Below are positions 58,529 to 64,000 of a stretch of 64,000 bases of DNA, in pieces. The notes beneath the pieces were generated by a model. That model saw only the letters and a list, made by a program, of their open reading frames with translations, was not told the DNA's origin and made no database searches. Every line of letters begins with the position of its first letter. Positions within the stretch are counted from its first letter, which is position 1. The translations under genes were made by a program, and so were the position numbers. This DNA comes from Thermoclostridium stercorarium subsp. stercorarium DSM 8532 (GTDB lineage Bacteria > Bacillota > Clostridia > DSM-8532), in the NCBI RefSeq assembly GCF_000331995.1, contig NC_020134.1, forward strand, positions 2,826,627 through 2,890,626, given 5' to 3'.

Positions 58529-59962
58529 TTAAAATTCAAAATTATTCCCCTGTATTGTAATATTAACATACAGTATCGTTTCAGTCGAGTCTTCAATTTT
58601 ATAATTATCCGACGTTCTGTACCCGACCACCCATATAATATTTTTTCCTTCCGCGAGCAAAAGGATGTTTTCTCTTGTTTTTTTCGGTATTTTAAGATCA
58701 ATAAAAAAATCCTTCAGCTTTTTTTTCCCCTTGCTGTTATACGGGTGAAAAAGGTCTCCGGGCCTTCTGCCCCTTATATATATTCCCTCTTTTATTTTAC
58801 CATAATCAAATATTTGAGTAAGACTGTTTTCCCTGGCTTTTTTTATTTCTCCGAATTTTCTGACATATTCCTCACGGGTATAGAGCTTGGCCTCGATTCT
58901 GACTCTGTTTGGCAGTTCCATTACCGATGGCACCGGCACTCTGAAAAAAACCGGCTCATTCTCATCATATTTTTTTGGGGCTGAAATCTCAACTCTGTCA
59001 TATTCGGATATTACTTTTATCCTTTTTGGCAGTTCGGCCGTTCTGTTTCCTTCTTTTGACACCGCACTCAAAGCAGCATTCACATGCACCGATTCAAGTC
59101 CCTGCCGGCTCCCGGTAATTTTTTCCCACGCAATACGGATTACCCGTCCCGAAACAGCCGGATGAAGTTCGGTAAGTTTATCCCTCCGCAGCACAATTCT
59201 GCCATTCTCCTTAAAAAGCAATATTTCGCTGAATTTCTCTTCCGCGTATCTGTTCAGAAAATCCCTGTCATTCCTTAACAATTCGTGCATCCTGAAAAGT
59301 TTTGCAGTTATGTCTGTTCCGGTATGCCGCTTAATTTCCGGGAAAATAACATTCCTTATAATATTCCTCAAATAAGTATTTTCGTAATTTGTGCTGTCGG
59401 TTCTGTACGTAAGGCCGTTCCTTTTAACATACTCGAGTATTTCGTCTTTTCCGGACGTCAGGAGAGGCCGTATTATCCTGCCGTTTATATCGGACATTCC
59501 GCACAAACCATCCAGCCCGGTTCCCCGTAAAATATTTAAAAATACCGTTTCGGCCTGATCATCCCTGTGATGGGCAACCGCAATATATGAAGCCCCCTGC
59601 TCCTCCATGACCTCTTTCATTTTCTCATAGCGGATTATCCTGCCGGCTTCCTCCAGTGAGTAATTATTTCTGCCCGCAAAAGCTGCCACATCTTCCCTGA
59701 ATACTTTCAGCGGTATTCGGTATTTGCCGCACAATTCCCTTACAAAGGCTTCATCTTCGTCGGCCTCATTCCCTCTGAGCATGTGGTTCACATGAACTGC
59801 AATTACCGAGAACCCTCTTGTATTACCAAGCCTGCACATTATATCCAAAAGGCATACCGAATCAGCTCCCCCTGAAACACCAACCACAACAAGGGTTCCT
59901 TCCTTCAGTATGCCATATTGTTCAGCCCAGGAATTGACCCGTTCCAAAAGCTTATCATCCAT
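58529..59962 (-). CDS. tilS: tRNA(Ile)-lysidine synthase
   Basis: 477 residues from the ATG at 59962. The N-terminal PP-loop is VVGVSGGADSVCLLDIM, followed by HVNHMLRGNEADEDE, AHHRDDQAETVFLNILRGTGLDGL and a C-terminal substrate-binding domain (YIRGRRPGDLFHPYNSKGKKKL). It modifies the CAU anticodon of tRNA-Ile to lysidine. The start lies just after the dnaB stop (59968), with GAGG in the overlap region. Confidence 0.96.
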   Translation of the reverse strand: MDDKLLERVNSWAEQYGILKEGTLVVVGVSGGADSVCLLDIMCRLGNTRGFSVIAVHVNHMLRGNEADEDEAFVRELCGKYRIPLKVFREDVAAFAGRNNYSLEEAGRIIRYEKMKEVMEEQGASYIAVAHHRDDQAETVFLNILRGTGLDGLCGMSDINGRIIRPLLTSGKDEILEYVKRNGLTYRTDSTNYENTYLRNIIRNVIFPEIKRHTGTDITAKLFRMHELLRNDRDFLNRYAEEKFSEILLFKENGRIVLRRDKLTELHPAVSGRVIRIAWEKITGSRQGLESVHVNAALSAVSKEGNRTAELPKRIKVISEYDRVEISAPKKYDENEPVFFRVPVPSVMELPNRVRIEAKLYTREEYVRKFGEIKKARENSLTQIFDYGKIKEGIYIRGRRPGDLFHPYNSKGKKKLKDFFIDLKIPKKTRENILLLAEGKNIIWVVGYRTSDNYKIEDSTETILYVNITIQGNNFEF

Positions 59963-59967
59963 TTCCC

Positions 59968-61302
59968 TCAAAATCCTTTTTCAAGATTGCCAAATTTAGT
60001 ATATTGAGGAATCCACGCCAGATCAACGGTACCTATCGAGCCGTTTCTGTGTTTTGCTATAATTACCTCGGTGATATTTTTCTTTTCACTGTCTTCATTG
60101 TAGTAATCATCACGGTATAAAAACATAACCAGGTCGGCATCCTGCTCAATTGCACCGGATTCACGCAGGTCCGACAGCATAGGCCTGTGATTCTGCCTTG
60201 CCTCGGGTGCGCGGCTGAGCTGTGAAAGAGCTATCACAGGGACTTCCAATTCCTTTGCCATAATCTTCAGCGATCTTGAAATTTCCGATATCTCCTGCTG
60301 CCGGTTATCCGTCCGCCTGCTTCCCTGCATCAGCTGCAGGTAATCTATCATTACAAGGCCGAGCCCTTTTTTCATTTTAAGCCTCCGGCATTTTGACATC
60401 ATTTCCATCACATTTATGTTTGCAGTATCATCTATGTAAATCGGAGCTTTTGACAGCGGCCCCATTATTTGGGCCATTTTTACCCAGTCCTCGTCCTCAA
60501 ACCTGCCGCTTCTCATTTTCTCCATTTCCACCAGGGCTTCGGAAGAGATAATACGGCTGACAATCTGCTCCTTGCTCATTTCAAGGCTGAATATGGCAAC
60601 GGGTATGTTTTTGTGAATGGCTGCATAAGCGGCTATGTTCAGCGCAAAGGAAGTTTTCCCCATTGAAGGCCTTGCTGCAATCAAAATAAGATCGGATTTC
60701 TGAAAACCTGACGTCTTCCTGTCAAGATCAATAAATCCGCTGGGCACGCCGGTTAATGAACCCGCGTTATTGTATAACTCCTCCAACCTGGAGAAAGTTA
60801 CGTCAAGCACGTCATTGATCGGAACCAGCCCGGTACTGGTACGGTTCTGAACTATGTCGTATATGCATTTTTCTGCATAACTCAGTATATCAAGCGCACT
60901 TTCGTTGGATTCGTAACTTCGTTTGGATATTTCATTGGACGCCTGAATTAATTTGCGCAGTAATGCCTTTTCCTCAACAATCGAAACATAATGGTTTACA
61001 TTCGCAGTAGTGGGCACTGCCAAAGCCAAATTTGAAAGATATTCGTAATCCCCCACTTTCTGCAATGTGCCCCGTTTTGTCAGCTGTTCGGAAAGGGTCA
61101 CCAGATCAACGGGTTGGTTCTGTTCATACAGATCCAGAATGGCTTCGTAAATTTCCCGGTGCTGTTCCAGATAAAAATCTTCACTTTTAAGCCTGCCGGC
61201 AATATCCGGCAGTAAATTTTGATCCAGAAGGATTGACCCAAGCACCGACTGTTCGGCTTCGATGCTATGCGGCGGCACCTTTCCCGTAAAACCGATGTCC
61301 AT
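59968..61302 (-). CDS. dnaB: Replicative DNA helicase
   Basis: 444 residues. The N-terminal domain is PPHSIEAEQSVLGSILLD. The RecA-like helicase core has Walker A AARPSMGKTSFAL, Walker B LVMIDYLQLM, and the ISRSLKIMAKELEVPVIALSQLSR and RSG-like DLRESGAIEQDAD motifs. It unwinds DNA ahead of the replisome as a hexamer. It lies 45 bases after rplI. Confidence 0.98.
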   Translation of the reverse strand: MDIGFTGKVPPHSIEAEQSVLGSILLDQNLLPDIAGRLKSEDFYLEQHREIYEAILDLYEQNQPVDLVTLSEQLTKRGTLQKVGDYEYLSNLALAVPTTANVNHYVSIVEEKALLRKLIQASNEISKRSYESNESALDILSYAEKCIYDIVQNRTSTGLVPINDVLDVTFSRLEELYNNAGSLTGVPSGFIDLDRKTSGFQKSDLILIAARPSMGKTSFALNIAAYAAIHKNIPVAIFSLEMSKEQIVSRIISSEALVEMEKMRSGRFEDEDWVKMAQIMGPLSKAPIYIDDTANINVMEMMSKCRRLKMKKGLGLVMIDYLQLMQGSRRTDNRQQEISEISRSLKIMAKELEVPVIALSQLSRAPEARQNHRPMLSDLRESGAIEQDADLVMFLYRDDYYNEDSEKKNITEVIIAKHRNGSIGTVDLAWIPQYTKFGNLEKGF

Positions 61303-61347
61303 TTCAGCACCCCTGAAAGAAAAAAACTATTTTTTCCAAAACCGTCC

Positions 61348-61797
61348 TTACTCCTTATTCATTACCTGCACTTTAATAACCGCTGAGACACCGGTGTGCA
61401 GCTTCACTTCTATATCATACACTCCAAGGGATTTTATGGCATCGGCAAGAACAATTTTTCTTTTATCAATCTGAACATTCAAATCCTTTTCCAGTTTTTC
61501 GGAAATATCCATTGCGGTGATGGAACCGAACAGCTTACCGTTGTCCCCTGCCTTTGCAGCAAAGGTTATAACCGCGCCGTTTAATTTTTCAGCCAGTTTC
61601 CGGGCATTGGCCAATTCGTTTTCCTTCTTCGCCTTCTCCGCTTTTTCCCGCATTTTCATTTCATTAATCGCCGAAGGGGTAGCTTCCTTCGCCAAACCCT
61701 TGGGAATCAGGTAATTTCGCGCATATCCGTCACTTACTTCAACAAGGGTGTTTTTTTTGCCCAGATTTTTTACGTCCTGCATTAAAATAACTTTCAT
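61348..61797 (-). CDS. rplI: 50S ribosomal protein L9
   Basis: 149 residues, standard: MKVILMQDVKNLGKKNTLVE, DGYARNYLIPKGLA, a connecting helix rich in Glu and Lys, and the C-terminal domain FGSITAMDISEKL. L9 binds 23S rRNA domain V. It lies in an operon with dnaB, between the MazG-like gene and dnaB; no gdpP is present as in Bacillus. Confidence 0.98.
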   Translation of the reverse strand: MKVILMQDVKNLGKKNTLVEVSDGYARNYLIPKGLAKEATPSAINEMKMREKAEKAKKENELANARKLAEKLNGAVITFAAKAGDNGKLFGSITAMDISEKLEKDLNVQIDKRKIVLADAIKSLGVYDIEVKLHTGVSAVIKVQVMNKE

Positions 61798-61847
61798 TAT
61801 GTTATCCCTCCGGTTCTATTCTGAAGCAAGTCATAAACTTACCGGGA

Positions 61848-62174
61848 TTATTTCTTATGCAATTCACCCGAACGTACTCTTGCCAGTTCAGACAAATCCC
61901 CGAAATATTTCTCTATTTCATTCTCGTTAATGAGCCCCAATCTTATTTTCTTCGCGATATGCCTGTCCATTGTGGAAAAATCAACACCCAGACGCTTTCC
62001 CAGCAAATAGCATATGACAATCATCTCTGAAAGGGTATCCGCTGCGACGTCCCGGGTGTCTTCAAGAACAGGATCTGCAAGATGTCTGTATAACGTGGCG
62101 ATATCCTCCAGCAACTCGCTTTTAAGATTTTCAATAATCCTTAAATTTCTGCTCACATCAAGGCCGCTGATCAT
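61848..62174 (-). CDS. MazG-like family protein
   Basis: 108 residues, all helical. The pattern LRIIENLKSELLEDIATLYRHL and DVAADTLSEMIVICYLLGKRLGVDF is that of MazG-like nucleotide pyrophosphohydrolases in Clostridia. The full set of metal-binding EExxE motifs is not clear, so activity is uncertain. AAGGGTGG precedes the ATG. First gene of the mazG-like/rplI/dnaB unit, behind a leader with a terminator-like hairpin. Confidence 0.8.
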   Translation of the reverse strand: MISGLDVSRNLRIIENLKSELLEDIATLYRHLADPVLEDTRDVAADTLSEMIVICYLLGKRLGVDFSTMDRHIAKKIRLGLINENEIEKYFGDLSELARVRSGELHKK

Positions 62175-62251
62175 AATACCACCCTTCGTGTATTTTTAAT
62201 ACTGCTTTCGGCTTTATAATTTTAAAAAACGCGACTGGAATTTAAAAACAG

Positions 62252-62298
62252 ATATCCCCACCCTCCGTCAAACCAGTCTCAGTTCATAATGGGGATAC
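62252..62298 (-). terminator. Attenuator-like hairpin in the leader of the mazG-like/rplI/dnaB operon
   Basis: On the minus strand GTATCCCCA pairs with TGGGGATAT around a 29-base loop, followed by CTGTTTTTAAA. It lies between a predicted promoter and the first gene. The loop segment GACTGG is complementary to CCAGTC just past the T-run (62233-62238), so an alternative fold is possible. Confidence 0.5.
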
Positions 62299-62320
62299 CT
62301 TCCAACCCGTTCTTAATAAG

Positions 62321-62326
62321 ATTATA
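62321..62326 (-). promoter_or_regulatory. Extended -10 promoter of the mazG-like/rplI/dnaB operon
   Basis: TATAAT (62326-62321) on the minus strand preceded by TGC. No good -35 box is seen. Located about 145 bases before the MazG-like start. Confidence 0.45.
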
Positions 62327-62397
62327 GCACCGGTGGTATATTTGTTTATATATTTCCCGTGCGGCCTTTTGTTTTCAGCGAAATGGCAATATTTGCA

Positions 62398-62429
62398 TAC
62401 AGCCTATAGAATTGCTTCTATAGGCTGTA
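62398..62429 (-). terminator. Hairpin after rpsR
   Basis: A perfect 14-bp stem TACAGCCTATAGAA/TTCTATAGGCTGTA with a 4-base loop begins four bases after the rpsR stop. The tail on the minus strand (TGCAAATATT) has few Ts, so it may be a weak terminator or an mRNA-stabilising structure. Confidence 0.65.
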
Positions 62430-62433
62430 AATT

Positions 62434-62727
62434 TTAATCGGTTGTAAACGGCAGAAGTGCAATATGTCTTGCCCGTTTAATAGCGGTGGTAAGCTGGCGC
62501 TGATGCTTCGCACAGTTACCGCTGATTCTTCTGGGAACAATCTTGGCCTTTTCCGTAAGGAATTTCTTAAGTCTTGCCACATCTTTATAATCTATGCGTT
62601 CAACCTTTTCCACACAGAACTGGCAAACTTTCTTCCTTGCCTTTCTTTTTACGGCCTTTACTACCTTTTTCTCAGCTGCTTCCTTATTGCCGTTTGCACT
62701 ATTTTCTTTCTTCTTTGTTTCTGACAT
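62434..62727 (-). CDS. rpsR: 30S ribosomal protein S18
   Basis: 97 residues. The core ([55 protein letters not shown]) is typical. The first 33 residues are a basic low-complexity extension. The paired CxxC suggests a zinc-binding form. rpsF and ssb, its usual upstream partners, are not adjacent; a promoter lies directly upstream. Confidence 0.97.
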   Translation of the reverse strand: MSETKKKENSANGNKEAAEKKVVKAVKRKARKKVCQFCVEKVERIDYKDVARLKKFLTEKAKIVPRRISGNCAKHQRQLTTAIKRARHIALLPFTTD

Positions 62728-62798
62728 TCATAATGCCTCCTTCCGCTAACAACCATTCACACACGATCCCATACAAATAAACACACTACAACTAAGAT

Positions 62799-62827
62799 AA
62801 TATAACATATTAGCCTAACGCTGTCAA
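62799..62827 (-). promoter_or_regulatory. Sigma-A promoter of rpsR
   Basis: TTGACA (62827-62822), exactly 17 bases, TATATT (62804-62799) on the minus strand, about 70 bases before the rpsR ATG. Confidence 0.78.
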
Positions 62828-63149
62828 ATAAATTCATTTAAAAGGTTACTTCAGAGATCAATGTCAAGATCAATCCATCAAAAAACAGTCGGTCATCATT
62901 ATACTGATAATCGTTATAAGTATAATAAAGCCGTCCGTTTACCGTATCAGGTTTTTCCACAACCAACACTACTCTGCAGAAATTTTATTACAAATAAACT
63001 TTTTCATCAATAAACAATATACATGACATTCAATGTCTTTTAAGCCGTCAACCACATGTTCAATTTTGCAGTTATTCCAATTTAACTGAAATTGGCGCGT
63101 ATAGCCGAGCTGTGTTAAAATAATTATTCAAATTTTTCAACGTTACTGC

Positions 63150-63155
63150 TAAAAT
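63150..63155 (+). promoter_or_regulatory. Extended -10 promoter of the TtcA-like gene
   Basis: TAAAAT at 63150-63155 preceded by TGC (TGnTAAAAT), with no good -35 box. About 38 bases before the TTG start. Confidence 0.45.
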
Positions 63156-63192
63156 ACTGTTTATAAATTAATCAAAATCCGGAGGGATTTTT

Positions 63193-63927
63193 TTGCAGGC
63201 TGAAGCATTGTTTCAAAAACTGCTGGCCAGAGTGCGCAAGGCAGTAGAGGATTACGACATGATACAGGAAGGTGACCGAATAGCCGTAGGAGTTTCAGGC
63301 GGTAAAGACAGCCTTACGCTTTTATACTGCTTGAAGGCATTACAGCGGTTTTACCCAAAGAAATTTGAACTTTTTGCAATTACCATTTCCCTCGGTAACG
63401 AGGGATTTGACCTGCCCGCATTGATTGACATATACGAGAATATCGGTATACAGTACCATATTGAAGACACTCAGATTGCAAAAATCGTATTCGATGTGAG
63501 AAATGAAAAAAATCCGTGTTCTTTATGCTCCAATATGAAACGCGGTGCAATACACAACGCCGCAAAAAAGCTCGGCTGCAACAAGGTGGCTTTTGCCCAT
63601 CATAAGGATGACGTTATAGAAACTCTCCTGCTTTCTCTGTTTTACGAGGGAAGAATTCACACCTTTTCACCCGTTACGTACCTTGACAGGACAGGTATTA
63701 CATTAATCCGTCCGTTCATTTACACTGAGGAGAAAATGATACGTTCCTACGTGAACAAGAAAGGCATTATGCCAATCCCCAGCGGATGCAGGGCGGAAGG
63801 GAAAACAAAGCGCCACTATGTAAAAGAACTTATAGCCGGTTTAATGAAAGAAAACAGACACATCAAGGACAACCTTTTCGGCGCAATCCAGAGAGGCAAC
63901 ATCAACGGCTGGCATCCGCCGCTTTGA
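63193..63927 (+). CDS. TtcA-like PP-loop tRNA-modifying protein
   Basis: 244 residues of the PP-loop ATPase family: IAVGVSGGKDSLTLLYCL (about 31-48), CSLCSNMKRGAIHNAAKKLG with the CxxC for an Fe-S cluster or zinc, and AFAHHKDDVIETLLLSLFYEG. This is the TtcA/TilS-like group; TtcA makes 2-thiocytidine in tRNA. Start is a TTG with GGAGGG upstream. It is monocistronic and ends in a terminator. Confidence 0.9.
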   Translation: MQAEALFQKLLARVRKAVEDYDMIQEGDRIAVGVSGGKDSLTLLYCLKALQRFYPKKFELFAITISLGNEGFDLPALIDIYENIGIQYHIEDTQIAKIVFDVRNEKNPCSLCSNMKRGAIHNAAKKLGCNKVAFAHHKDDVIETLLLSLFYEGRIHTFSPVTYLDRTGITLIRPFIYTEEKMIRSYVNKKGIMPIPSGCRAEGKTKRHYVKELIAGLMKENRHIKDNLFGAIQRGNINGWHPPL

Positions 63928-63940
63928 TACGATAACCTTT

Positions 63941-63974
63941 AATATCCCCGGCTGAATTAACCGGGGATATTTTA
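63941..63974 (+). terminator. Terminator of the TtcA-like gene
   Basis: Perfect 11-bp stem AATATCCCCGG/CCGGGGATATT with a 9-base loop followed by TTAG. It lies 14 bases after the stop codon. Confidence 0.85.
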
Positions 63975-64000
63975 GCTTTACCCCTTGTATAAAGGAAATT

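Larger units (their letters stand above)
62728..63192. other. Divergent intergenic region between rpsR and the TtcA-like gene
   Basis: 465 bases without a gene. It holds the rpsR promoter on the left, an extended -10 promoter for the TtcA-like gene on the right, and an inverted repeat CCAATTT-N5-AAATTGG (63077-63095) in between. No rpsF or ssb remnant is visible. Confidence 0.5.

Overview
The window reads as chromosomal DNA of an anaerobic, spore-forming, sugar-using member of the Clostridia, plausibly of the Thermoclostridium/Acetivibrio type. The evidence is SigH, rubrerythrin, an [FeFe]-hydrogenase-family protein, DUF3502-type sugar-binding lipoproteins with LplB/LplC-type permeases, YesM/YesN two-component systems, a CIRCE-controlled groESL operon and Firmicute-style GGAGG ribosome binding sites with frequent TTG/GTG starts. 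The exact genus is inference. Most genes lie on the minus strand.

Layout. 1-9.5 kb is a carbohydrate-acquisition region: a pectinesterase cut by the window edge, a lone holin, a two-permease plus binding-protein ABC importer, and a binding protein/YesM/YesN operon. 9.5-17 kb holds an [FeFe]-hydrogenase-like protein, rubrerythrin, an SGNH hydrolase, an amidohydrolase and Lon. 17-25 kb is the str operon (L7Ae-like, S12, S7, EF-G, EF-Tu) behind a leader with two terminator-like hairpins, then an ABC-F ATPase and an AraC regulator. 25-30.5 kb has groES-groEL with CIRCE, coaX, birA and two unknowns. 30.6-35.3 kb has an orphan helix-turn-helix protein, a NarL-type two-component pair and a HAD phosphatase. 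35.5-39 kb, on the plus strand, is the most unusual locus: a three-gene operon for a ZorA/MotA-like stator with a long cytoplasmic helical tail, a ZorB/MotB-like peptidoglycan-binding partner and a TPR-like protein. 39-49.7 kb holds a peptidase T-like enzyme, dUTPase, a U32 peptidase, ZapA, Tex, SigH, a P-loop/Asp23-like fusion and an MsmX-type sugar ABC ATPase. 49.7-52 kb is argCB behind paired ARG boxes. 52-64 kb has three tRNAs, a decayed DUF2087 gene, MetH with a separate reactivation-domain gene, ftsH-hpt-tilS-dnaB, rplI, a MazG-like gene, rpsR and a TtcA-like protein.

How it fits together. Neither sugar-binding locus at the left encodes an ATPase; the MsmX-type ATPase at 48.5-49.7 kb is the obvious candidate to energise the importer. 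The pectinesterase and importer suggest use of plant polysaccharides. The motor operon has no flagellar neighbours and lacks the Zorya effectors ZorC/D/E, so it is a ZorAB-like ion-driven motor whose output is unknown. Three single-base disruptions (one in the ABC-F gene, two in the DUF2087 remnant) and one internal stop point to recent decay or consensus errors.
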